Below are positions 1 through 8,700 of a DNA stretch of 38,046 nt, one piece after another. The DNA lies in assembly GCA_003249785.1 (NCBI GenBank), contig QKIB01000114.1, positions 1 through 38,046 of the forward strand, read 5' to 3'. This DNA is from Acholeplasmatales bacterium. GTDB taxonomy: Bacteria > Bacillota_I > Bacilli_A > Acholeplasmatales > Acholeplasmataceae. The translations under genes were made by a program, and so were the position numbers. Under the pieces are notes generated by a model that saw only the letters and a program-made list of their open reading frames with translations, was not told the origin of the DNA and did not search any database. The first letter of the stretch is position 1. Each line of letters starts with the position of its first letter.

Positions 1-69
1 AAAGCCGGAAAAGAAGATTTGATTCCAGAAAAATTAAAAGTTCATTTTGAAATATTAAGGAGTTTATAG
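1..69 (+). CDS. 3' end of an unidentified protein (partial)
   Basis: Frame 1 is open from the first base and ends at TAG (67-69), giving 22 residues that finish in KVHFEILRSL. A strong hairpin follows at once, as expected for the end of a real transcription unit. The fragment is too short to assign to a family. It is the only plus-strand gene in the first 4.3 kb and converges on the small membrane protein at 135-503. Confidence 0.45.
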   Translation, partial: KAGKEDLIPEKLKVHFEILRSL

Positions 70-78
70 AAAAACGAA

Positions 79-120
79 AAAACCAAAGATTCATTGTCAT
101 GAATTTCTGGTTTATTTTTT
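79..120. terminator. Bidirectional intrinsic terminator
   Basis: The arms AAACCAAAGATTCAT and ATGAATTTCTGGTTT pair almost completely around a TGTC loop. T-rich sequence follows on the plus strand and an A-rich tract precedes it, which reads as T-rich on the minus strand. It sits between two convergent genes and can serve both. Confidence 0.75.
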
Positions 121-134
121 AATTCTACTAACAA

Positions 135-503
135 CTATACTTCTAGTTTAATAACTTTATAGGTGACAAATAAGGAGATCACAAGCAAGAAGAAAAACAT
201 AACAATCATGCCGTACTGATTCAAATCTCCATAGTACCCACTGGAATTAACCACTGAATAACAAATCATCCCATTTGCGAAAATAACAGCTTCCTTCTGA
301 TACTTGAAATTCTTAAGTAGCAAAACACCAGAAACGATACTCACAACACCCATCAGAACTTCGATGGTGATATGAAATGCAATCGCAATCGGTTCTGTTT
401 CTAATTCGGGAATCTGATCACTAACAAACAACATCGTCCATAATGCAATAATGCCAATGCCTACAACCATCATGTAAATCGAAATCACTTTTTTAATCTT
501 CAT
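135..503 (-). CDS. Small four-helix membrane protein of unknown function
   Basis: The product is a 122-residue, very hydrophobic protein with four likely membrane helices at about residues 7-27, 42-63, 70-88 and 97-117, joined by short loops. The start ATG is preceded by AAGGAG at normal spacing. Its segments rich in Ile, Val and Met and its ends rich in Lys (MKIKK at the start) suggest an inner-membrane protein with both ends in the cytoplasm. No catalytic motif is visible and I do not recognise the family. It lies downstream of ppdK on the same strand but is separated from it by a terminator, so it may have its own weak promoter or depend on read-through. Confidence 0.7.
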   Translation of the reverse strand: MKIKKVISIYMMVVGIGIIALWTMLFVSDQIPELETEPIAIAFHITIEVLMGVVSIVSGVLLLKNFKYQKEAVIFANGMICYSVVNSSGYYGDLNQYGMIVMFFFLLVISLFVTYKVIKLEV

Positions 504-522
504 ACTTTCTCCTTATAATTTA

Positions 523-566
523 AACAAAAAAACATATGAGCATGTGCGCATATGTTTTTGTTTTTT
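523..566 (-). terminator. Terminator after ppdK
   Basis: On the minus strand, directly after the ppdK stop, the arms ACAAAAACATATG and CATATGTTTTTTTGT form a stem around a loop of about 10 bases. The T run lies in the 3' arm and beyond. Confidence 0.7.
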
Positions 567-568
567 AT

Positions 569-3193
569 TTATCTAGGATTCTTGATGTTTGCGTGTGCAG
601 CAGCTAATCTTGCGATTGGAACTCTGAATGGTGAACAAGAAACATAAGATAAACCAATGTTATGACAGAACTCAACAGAGATTGGATCCCCACCATGTTC
701 TCCACAAATACCAAGTTTAATATTTGGTCTAGTCTTCTTGCCGTCTTCAACAGCCATCTTCATCAATTTGCCAACACCAAGTTGGTCAATATGCGCAAAT
801 GGATCATTTGCGAAGATCTTCTTTTCATAATAGTCGCCTAAGAACTTACCAGCATCATCTCTTGAGAAACCAAAAGTCATCTGAGTTAAGTCATTGGTAC
901 CGAAACTGAAGAATTCGGCTTCTTTAGCAATTTCTTCTGCCAAAAGCGCAGCTCTTGGAATTTCAATCATTGTACCAACATAGTACTTAAGATCAACACC
1001 AGCTTCTTTGATGATTCTGTCAGCTGTTTCAACAACGACTTGTTTGACATATTGAAGTTCCTTGACTTCACCAACGAGTGGAATCATGATTTCAGGAACG
1101 ACATGCATGCCTTCTTTATTAACCTGAATTGCAGCTTCGATGACAGCTTGTGTCTGCATCTTAGCAATTTCTGGATAAGTGATACTCAAACGGACACCAC
1201 GGTGACCTAACATTGGGTTGGTTTCATGAAGTTCATCAATAGTGGTTTGTAATTCTTCGTATGATAGACCCATATCTTTAGCTAAAGCTTCGATATCATC
1301 TTTTTCTGTTGGAACGAATTCATGTAGTGGTGGATCCAAATAACGAATGGTTACAGCGTAACCTTTCATTTCTTTGTATAAACCGATGAAGTCTTCTCTT
1401 TGCATTGGTAATAACTTAGCGAGTGCTCTTTCTCTTTCTTGAACAGTCTTGGAGACGATCATTTCGCGAACAGCCATGATACGGTCTGCTTCAAAGAACA
1501 TATGTTCTGTACGGCATAAACCAATCCCTTGAGCACCATAGTTATAAGCAACTTTAGCATCTCTTGGATTATCAGCGTTTGCTCTAACGTCTAATGCTCT
1601 ATACTTGTCAGCCCAAGCCATGAGTTTCGCAAAGTCTCCAGATACAGTCGCATCTTGAGTTTCAACTTTTTGGCCATAAACCTTACCAGTAGAACCATCA
1701 AGTGAAATCCAGTCGCCTTCTTTGAAGATTTCGCCGTTGACTTCAAATTCTTTACTCTTTTCATCAACGTGAACAGCACCAGCACCAGCAACACAGCATC
1801 TGCCCATACCACGAGCAACAACTGCAGCATGGCTTGTCATACCACCACGAGATGTCAGAATACCAGATGCAACGATCATACCTTCAATATCTTCAGGAGA
1901 AGTTTCTTGACGTACTAAAACAACAGGTAGACCATCTTTAGCTTTCATTTCTCTTGCACGGTCAGCAGTGAATGCAACACGACCTGTTGCAGCGCCTGGT
2001 GAAGCGTTTAATCCGGTTGTAATCACTTTAGCGGATTTTAAAGATTCTGGGTTGAACTGAGGATGTAATAAAGAATCAAGTTGTGCAGGTTCTACTTTTA
2101 AAACTGCTTCTTGTTCTGTCAAAACGCCTTCTTCAACAAGATCGATTGCGATCTTCAACGCAGCTTGTGCAGTACGTTTACCATTACGTGTCTGTAACAT
2201 GTAAAGTTTGCCACGTTCAATTGTGAATTCCATATCTTGCATGTCACGATAATGTGCTTCAAGTTTTCCGGAAATGTCAACGAATTGATCATAAAGTTTA
2301 GGATTGTCTGACTTCAATTCAGAAATTGGTTTTGGTGTACGAATACCAGCAACAACGTCTTCACCTTGAGCATTAAATAGGTATTCACCATAAAGTTCTT
2401 TGGTTCCATCAGAAGGGTTACGTGTGAAGGCAACACCTGTGCCTGAATCTTCACCCATGTTACCGAAGACCATGCCTTGGACGTTAACAGCTGTTCCCCA
2501 TTCGTAAGGAATGTTATTCAAACGTCTGTATGTATTCGCACGTGGATTGTCCCATGATCTGAAAACAGCAGTGATTGCTTCGATCAATTGAACTTTTGGA
2601 TCTTGTGGGAATGGTTCTCCTTTGAGTTCTTCATACTTCTTCAAGAATTGTTGAACAAGCACTTCAAGATCATTTGCATCAAGTTCAGTGTCTAATTCAA
2701 CACCTTTCTTGTGCTTCATTGTTTCTAGCAAATGTTCAAAGTTTGCTTTTTCGATTTCCATCACGACGTCAGCAAACATTTGAATGAAACGACGATAAGA
2801 GTCATAAGCAAATCTTGGGTTGTTGGTTAATTTTGCTAAACCTTTGACAGAAACATCATTTAAACCAAGGTTTAAAATGGTATCCATCATACCAGGCATA
2901 GATGCTCTCGCACCTGAACGTACAGAAACCAAGAATGGATCATTAGGATCGCCAAACTTCTTTCCTGCAGCTTTTTCTGTTACAGCCAATGCTTCATCGA
3001 TTTGAGCAATGATTTCAGGTGAGATTACCTTTTTCTTTGCATAATAATCATTACAAGCTTCTGTTGTAACGGTAAATCCTTGTGGTACTGGCATGCCTAG
3101 TGAGGTCATTTCAGCTAAGTTAGCACCTTTACCACCAAGAAGGTTCTTCATTGAAGCTTTTCCTTCTTTGAACAAATAAACGTATTTTGTCAT
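569..3193 (-). CDS. ppdK: Pyruvate, phosphate dikinase
   Basis: The product interconverts PEP + AMP + PPi and pyruvate + ATP + Pi through a swivelling phosphohistidine domain. Reading starts at MTKYVYLF, 874 residues, which is the usual length. A GTG seven codons upstream is open, but AAAGGAAA lies at the right distance from the internal ATG. The N-terminal ATP-grasp domain has the GGKGANLAEM motif. The central domain carries GGMTSHAAVVAR with the phosphorylatable His near residue 452. The C-terminal PEP/pyruvate domain carries GICGEHGGDP with the catalytic Cys near residue 829. It lies 44 bp downstream of pfkA on the same strand, so the two are probably cotranscribed. Next to a PPi-dependent PFK this points to glycolytic use of PPi, where PPDK makes ATP from PEP. 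The direction in vivo is inferred. Confidence 0.97.
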   Translation of the reverse strand: MTKYVYLFKEGKASMKNLLGGKGANLAEMTSLGMPVPQGFTVTTEACNDYYAKKKVISPEIIAQIDEALAVTEKAAGKKFGDPNDPFLVSVRSGARASMPGMMDTILNLGLNDVSVKGLAKLTNNPRFAYDSYRRFIQMFADVVMEIEKANFEHLLETMKHKKGVELDTELDANDLEVLVQQFLKKYEELKGEPFPQDPKVQLIEAITAVFRSWDNPRANTYRRLNNIPYEWGTAVNVQGMVFGNMGEDSGTGVAFTRNPSDGTKELYGEYLFNAQGEDVVAGIRTPKPISELKSDNPKLYDQFVDISGKLEAHYRDMQDMEFTIERGKLYMLQTRNGKRTAQAALKIAIDLVEEGVLTEQEAVLKVEPAQLDSLLHPQFNPESLKSAKVITTGLNASPGAATGRVAFTADRAREMKAKDGLPVVLVRQETSPEDIEGMIVASGILTSRGGMTSHAAVVARGMGRCCVAGAGAVHVDEKSKEFEVNGEIFKEGDWISLDGSTGKVYGQKVETQDATVSGDFAKLMAWADKYRALDVRANADNPRDAKVAYNYGAQGIGLCRTEHMFFEADRIMAVREMIVSKTVQERERALAKLLPMQREDFIGLYKEMKGYAVTIRYLDPPLHEFVPTEKDDIEALAKDMGLSYEELQTTIDELHETNPMLGHRGVRLSITYPEIAKMQTQAVIEAAIQVNKEGMHVVPEIMIPLVGEVKELQYVKQVVVETADRIIKEAGVDLKYYVGTMIEIPRAALLAEEIAKEAEFFSFGTNDLTQMTFGFSRDDAGKFLGDYYEKKIFANDPFAHIDQLGVGKLMKMAVEDGKKTRPNIKLGICGEHGGDPISVEFCHNIGLSYVSCSPFRVPIARLAAAHANIKNPR

Positions 3194-3237
3194 TTGTAAT
3201 TTCCTTTCTTTCACTCTATTTTATTTAAATTATTTCC

Positions 3238-4188
3238 TTAAGAAATTTTCTTAACCAAGCGATACATTTCATTTTTGGGTCTCTTTTGACCAACGACATT
3301 GGCAAATGGAAGATATACCATTCTGGAATCTCTTTCACCAACACAAACTCCGTAGATACCATCATTTAAAAGTTCAACTGCATACGTACCCATTCTAGAG
3401 CCTAAAATACGGTCTGCAGGGACGGGTGAGCCACCGCGTTGAATGTAGCCAAGGACGGTCGCACGAGCAACGAACTCAGCTTTTTCAGTGATTTCTTTTG
3501 CAAGTTCGAAGGGATCAACGATTTTTTCAGTGATGACGACAATGGCGTGTCTTCTACCTTGTTCTTTATGTTCTTTGAGTCTTTTGAACATCAGTTCTTT
3601 ATTGATTGGATTTTCAGGAGTGATGATGAATTCGGCACCACCGCAGATACCAGCAAAGAGTGCGAGATCTCCACAATGTCTGCCCATCGTTTCAACAATA
3701 CTGCATCGTTGATGAGAATTTGATGTGTCTCTTAATTTATCAATAGCATCAACAATCGTTTGGACAGCTGTATGGAATCCGATCGTGAAATCTGTGCCTG
3801 CTATATCATTATCAATGGTTCCTGGTAGACCTATAATCTTAATACCAAGTTTGGCAAGTTCCATTGCACCATGATACGTTCCATCGCCACCAATGACGAT
3901 GAGCGCATCAATCTCTCTGTTTTTTAAGTTTTCAGCAGCGATTTTACGACCTTCTTCAGTCATGAAATCAGCAGATCTGGAAGTTCCTAAAAACGTACCA
4001 CCAAGGGATAACATACCTGAAACGCTATGTGCGTTGAGATGAATAATCTCATCTTTGATCAAGCCTGAATACCCGTCTTTGATTCCAAAAACTTTATGTC
4101 CATAGCCAATACCCGCACGAACAACCGCACGGATGGTAGCATTCATGCCTGGTGCGTCTCCGCCAGATGTTAAGACACCAATATTCAT
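3238..4188 (-). CDS. pfkA: ATP-dependent 6-phosphofructokinase
   Basis: The product phosphorylates fructose 6-phosphate to fructose 1,6-bisphosphate. Its 316 residues match the short bacterial PfkA length. Visible motifs are GVLTSGGDAPGMNA at the N-terminus, GGDGT at 100-104 (a Gly at the position that in PPi enzymes is Asp), PGTIDND at 122-128 with the catalytic Asp at 126, and ETMGRHCGDLA further on. The Gly residues at both donor-site positions indicate ATP use. GGAG precedes the ATG, and an extended -10 TGATATAAT lies about 40 bp upstream. It is first in an operon with ppdK and is divergent from the PPi-type PFK gene at 4380. Confidence 0.96.
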   Translation of the reverse strand: MNIGVLTSGGDAPGMNATIRAVVRAGIGYGHKVFGIKDGYSGLIKDEIIHLNAHSVSGMLSLGGTFLGTSRSADFMTEEGRKIAAENLKNREIDALIVIGGDGTYHGAMELAKLGIKIIGLPGTIDNDIAGTDFTIGFHTAVQTIVDAIDKLRDTSNSHQRCSIVETMGRHCGDLALFAGICGGAEFIITPENPINKELMFKRLKEHKEQGRRHAIVVITEKIVDPFELAKEITEKAEFVARATVLGYIQRGGSPVPADRILGSRMGTYAVELLNDGIYGVCVGERDSRMVYLPFANVVGQKRPKNEMYRLVKKIS

Positions 4189-4230
4189 ATTTTTTAACGC
4201 TCCTTACATAAAAAACGTACTTCCTGATAT

Positions 4231-4239
4231 ATTATATCA
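4231..4239 (-). promoter_or_regulatory. Extended -10 promoter of pfkA-ppdK
   Basis: The minus strand reads TGATATAAT, a perfect -10 with the TGn extension, about 43 bp before the pfkA ATG. No good -35 is visible at 17 bp. The same TGATATAAT element precedes dnaE and plsX. Confidence 0.6.
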
Positions 4240-4332
4240 CAACCATAGATTGAATTACACTCGATGTGATAAGATTTTTAGGCTTATGAAAACGATTTTA
4301 TACGTTATTCTTCTTTTTATCTTGTGGTTTTA

Positions 4333-4356
4333 TGGTAAAATAACAAATGGTAAAAT
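4333..4356 (+). promoter_or_regulatory. Tandem extended -10 elements before the PPi-PFK gene
   Basis: TGGTAAAAT occurs twice, at 4333-4341 and 4348-4356, 15 bp apart. Each is a TGn-TAAAAT extended -10. No clear -35 was found for either. The second would give a leader of only about 17 bases before the ATG at 4380. Confidence 0.45.
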
Positions 4357-4379
4357 ATTACGAAAAGAATGGTGATTAC

Positions 4380-5624
4380 ATGAAAAATTTAGTAGGAGCA
4401 GCACTTTTGGGACAATCAGGTGGACCAACCAGTGTCATTAATGCAAGTGCGGCAGGTGTCTTTATTGAGGCACTCAAACAAGAAAACATTACAGAAGTCT
4501 ATGGAGCAGTGCACGGAATTAAGGGTGTCCTTCATGAAGACTTTTACGATATGGGTAAAGAAGATCCAGAACAATTGTTGTTACTCAAGAATACACCTTC
4601 ATCAGCTATCGGTAGTGTACGTTATAAGTTAAAGAATCCAAAAGTGGATGATAGTGAATACCAAAGACTCTTGGAAGTCTTTAAGAAATACAACATCCGT
4701 TACTTCTTCTATAATGGCGGAAACGACTCCATGGATACTTGCAACAAGATTAGTAAGTTCTTTAAGAAATCCGGTTACGATTGCAATGTCATCGGTGTTC
4801 CAAAGACTATTGATAATGATTTGAATGGTACAGATCATTCTCCAGGTTATGCAAGTGCTGCAAAGTATGTTGCTACCACACTCATGGAACTTTACCATGA
4901 TGCGACTGTTTATGATGCACCACAGGTGACCATCGTTGAAATCATGGGTAGAAATGCTGGATGGCTCACTGCCGCTGCTGCATTAGCACAAGCAAAAGGA
5001 CAGGGTCCAGATCTCATTTATCTACCAGAACTTCCATTTGATTTTGATGATTTCTTTGTTCACGTTCAACGCGTTTTAGCTGAAAAGGGTAAATGTATCG
5101 TTGCTGTAAGTGAAGGTGTTAAAACCAAAGATGGCAAATACATTCCAGAATTATTTGCTGATTTAAAAACTGATGCATTCGGTCATGCACAACTTGGTGG
5201 AACTGCACAAGTACTAGCTGAAGAAGTTGGCAAGAGAACCAAAGTCAAAGTCAGAGCGATTGAGTTCAGTTTATTACAACGTTCTTCTGCGCATCTTGCA
5301 TCAAAGATTGACGTTGAAGAAGCCTTCAAATCTGGTAGAAAAGCTGTTCAAGCTGCTGTCAGAGGTACAACAGATAAGATGGTTGGTTTTAAGCGTGTAT
5401 CCTCCAATCCTTATAAGATCAAGTATGTACTTCTTCCTCTTAAGTTAGCAGCAAACCATGAACAAAAAGTTCCAGAAGAATGGATTTTACCTGATGGAAA
5501 AGGCATGACTCAAGACTACTTAGATTACGCACTTCCACTCATTCAAGGAGAAAGTAAAGCGAAGCTTGTTGATGGTCTACCTCATTTTGCAAGACTTAAG
5601 AAAATTAGAGTTGAAAAGAAATAA
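4380..5624 (+). CDS. pfp: Pyrophosphate-dependent 6-phosphofructokinase
   Basis: The product is a phosphofructokinase of the longer PPi-using type, 414 residues from MKNLVGAALLGQSGG. GGTGAT just before that ATG can pair with the 16S tail; an upstream in-frame ATG at 4347 has no such site. Two residues mark the donor: GGNDSMDT near 112-119 has Asp where ATP enzymes have Gly, and VPKTIDND near 140-147 has Lys where ATP enzymes have Gly. EIMGRNAGWLTAAAALA contributes the substrate loop. PPi-PFK is reversible and saves ATP, and it pairs naturally with PPDK, which also consumes PPi. The gene is divergent from pfkA and closed by its own terminator. PPi-PFK activity is known from Acholeplasma; donor use here is deduced from residues only. 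Confidence 0.93.
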   Translation: MKNLVGAALLGQSGGPTSVINASAAGVFIEALKQENITEVYGAVHGIKGVLHEDFYDMGKEDPEQLLLLKNTPSSAIGSVRYKLKNPKVDDSEYQRLLEVFKKYNIRYFFYNGGNDSMDTCNKISKFFKKSGYDCNVIGVPKTIDNDLNGTDHSPGYASAAKYVATTLMELYHDATVYDAPQVTIVEIMGRNAGWLTAAAALAQAKGQGPDLIYLPELPFDFDDFFVHVQRVLAEKGKCIVAVSEGVKTKDGKYIPELFADLKTDAFGHAQLGGTAQVLAEEVGKRTKVKVRAIEFSLLQRSSAHLASKIDVEEAFKSGRKAVQAAVRGTTDKMVGFKRVSSNPYKIKYVLLPLKLAANHEQKVPEEWILPDGKGMTQDYLDYALPLIQGESKAKLVDGLPHFARLKKIRVEKK

Positions 5625-5629
5625 TCGAT

Positions 5630-5660
5630 AAGATGTTCGCGAAAGCGAGCATCTTTTTTT
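5630..5660 (+). terminator. Terminator of the PPi-PFK gene
   Basis: AAGATGTTCGC and GCGAGCATCTT form a stem with a GAAA tetraloop and one T-G wobble, followed by a run of T. It begins 5 bp after the stop codon. Confidence 0.9.
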
Positions 5661-5667
5661 ACGCACA

Positions 5668-5700
5668 AAAAAAACCGCTGGGATTGCTCCGAGCGGTTTT
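5668..5700 (-). terminator. Terminator of the giant CvpA-repeat gene
   Basis: On the minus strand AAAACCGCT and AGCGGTTTT pair around CGGAGCAATCCC, followed by more T. It lies 14 bp after the stop codon. It is almost symmetric, so it can also back up the plus-strand terminator beside it. Confidence 0.88.
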
Positions 5701-5713
5701 CTGTGTATGATAT

Positions 5714-8700
5714 CTAGTTGTTATTCTTGAGTAATGTGATGAGCGAAGCTCTTAAAATACGATTGAGTGGGTTACCACCTTCAAAGTCTGATGGTACCAA
5801 CTGTGCCATTAAGATTGGCGTATTATGAACAGTGTCATCAATCAGATAATAAACGATGGTGTTCGTGTTATCTAACAACGTATCAATTTCAGCATCAGTA
5901 AGTGAAGCAAGTGCTGATGCATCAATACTTGATGAGAAGGTTGACAAGTTTGTAATACCAAAGATGTTCATCGCATCAACAATGCCATTCATTTCGTCAA
6001 TCTTGATGTCATATAATACTGGAGTTGGAACGATTAATGGATTATTGAGGTCTGGATCATAGTTTGGATCTCCGATTAATGCATATGCATCTGGATTATC
6101 AAGTGATGCATCATGAATACCCTTGGATATCATTCTGTAGACAATGAGTTTATCCAAAGCAATCAACGAGCTTAACATCGTTGCATCAAATGCATTGGTA
6201 TCGATCGTTACATCAGATAGATAAGTTGTTCCATAATTTGCAGGAGCAACACCGCCGATAGTTGTCATTGCGTCAATCAATCCAACAATTTCTGAATGTA
6301 ATAGATCGTATGTATTTCTGTAAGCTGTTGATGGAATACCATAATCATAACCACTTCTGACATCTGTAACTGCTGAGATCATTGGTGTTGACAAGATGTG
6401 ATCAATAATTGGTGAGTATCCTAATGCATCAGATTCGCCATACGCACTGATTGTGTAGAGATCTGCAAATGTAATAGATGAACCGTTGATTGAACCAGCA
6501 CCGGATGTGCCAATACCTAAGAGGTCAAGTGCATCTAATAAGTAATCAATTTCACTTCTGAGTAGATCTTCAGAGGATGCTGGAACATAACTTTCAGAAG
6601 GAATATTCGAAAGGTTCGTAATAATTGCCGTTGAAATCATTCTGTTGAGAATAATAGATTGATCTGGGAACGACTTCAAAGTTGCTACAGAAAGTGTGCT
6701 TTCGGTAACAGTAATTGCAGAAACCAAAACATTTGAATCATTACCAGCGAGTGGTAATAACGATTGTTGCATATACCCAATTTCAGAATCAGTCAAACGG
6801 TTAGCTGGGTTGCTACTAATGTATGCAGTATCTGGAATTCTACCAGCACCTAACATTGTAACGACGTTATCAGAGATCATCTGCTTGATGATAACGGAAC
6901 CGGTTGCTGTTGTATCCAGAGCTTGGGTTTGACCTACTGTCACATTCGTGCTGATTGTACTGACGGAGTCATTTGGTGAACCTAAAACTGATAGTGCATT
7001 TGCGATTGCAACAATTTCTTCATCGCTCAAGCGATCTGTATAAGTGAGGTGATAAGCATCTGCTGGAATATTGGCTTGACCAAACATCGTGATAACAGCA
7101 TCGGAGATGATGAACTTGATGATAGCTGATCCGTTGGTTGACAAGGACTGTGTTTGAGCAACGGTTACGTTGGTTGTTGTGATGGTTGAAATGACTGTAC
7201 TATCATGATCGCCTGGAACTGTAGATCCAGCAAAGACTTCAAGTGCAAGAATCATATTAGAAACTTCAGTAGACTTGAGGTTGTTACCTGGGGTATCTGA
7301 GATGTATGCATCATCAGGTACATTGGATAATCCAACAGCATCAATGATGGAATCAGAGATCAACTTGGTGATGATGAGTGATGGTGAAGCCTGCAAGGAC
7401 TTAAGCTGACCGATGGTGATGTCTGTACTAATGGTTGAGACTGGATCTGTTGGTCCACCTAATGTGTCTAGGATTGCAAGCATATCTGTGATTTCTTGAT
7501 CACTTAAGCGATCGGTATAAGTTGTGTTATATGCGGATGCAGGTACATTTGCTGAACCTATCATGGTGATGATTGAATCTGAAACAATAAACTTGATGAT
7601 TGATGAGCCGGTGCCTGAAGTATCTAGCGATTGTGCCTGGCCTACAGTCACATTGGTTGAAATAGTGGATACAAGAGCATTCATATCATTATTCGCAAGA
7701 ATATCGATTGCATCAATCATTGCTGATACTTCTGCTGCTGTTAAATAGTTATTGGAATCTTCTCCAACATATGCATCAATTGGAACATTTGCTGAACCTA
7801 CTGCATCAATAATTGAATCATTAATGAGTTTTTCAATAATTAATGATGGAGATGCATGTAAACTGTGAAGCTGTCCAACATTGATATCTGTGCTGATTGA
7901 AGATACCAAATCTGTAGATGCACCTAGTACATCAAGAACACCTAACATATCAGTGATTTCCTGATCACTCAGACGATCTGTATAGGTTGTGTTATATGCA
8001 GTAGCTGGAATCTTAGGTGCGGTGATCATAGTGATGATTGAATCTGAAATCACAAATTTAATGATGGATGATCCTGTACTTGATGTATCTAAGGATTGTG
8101 CTTGACCAATGGTTACATTCGTGCTAACAAGATTAACAGGAACATCATTTACACTAGGATATGTGATAGGATCATCATCAGCATTCTTTTGAGCAAGAAT
8201 ATTGAGTGCAGCAATCATCGCTGTAATTTCTTCTGGTTTCAAGTTATTACCTGGTGTATCAAGGAGATATGCATCGTTGGGAACTTTAGCAACTGTAACA
8301 GCTTCAATCACAGCATCTGAGATTAATTTCACTGTAATCACCGAAGTTAAATTATTGAGTGCATTGACTTGTCCAATATTGACATCCGTTGAAATGTTTG
8401 ATGAGTCAACAACTGTATTTGCATCTCCTCCCGCCAAAATACCGATGGCATCGATCATCGAATCAATTTCTGTATCAGTTAATCTATTGAGTGGGTTTGA
8501 ATCAATATAAGCGTCCGCTGGAATCTTTGCAGCTCCAATGGCATCAATGACTGCATCTGAAACCAATTGCTTGATGATGTAGGATGCAGTACCTTTGAGT
8601 TCTTGGGTTTGACCGACGGTCACAGTTGTTGAAATGGCAGTAACCAAGACGTTATCATCATGACCAGCAAGGACACTCAAAGCACCAGCCATTGCGATGA

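Noticed and set aside
4133-4375. An 80-codon plus-strand frame between the two PFK genes
   Set aside because: It begins inside pfkA and covers the promoter region; no ribosome site; composition is of non-coding AT-rich DNA.
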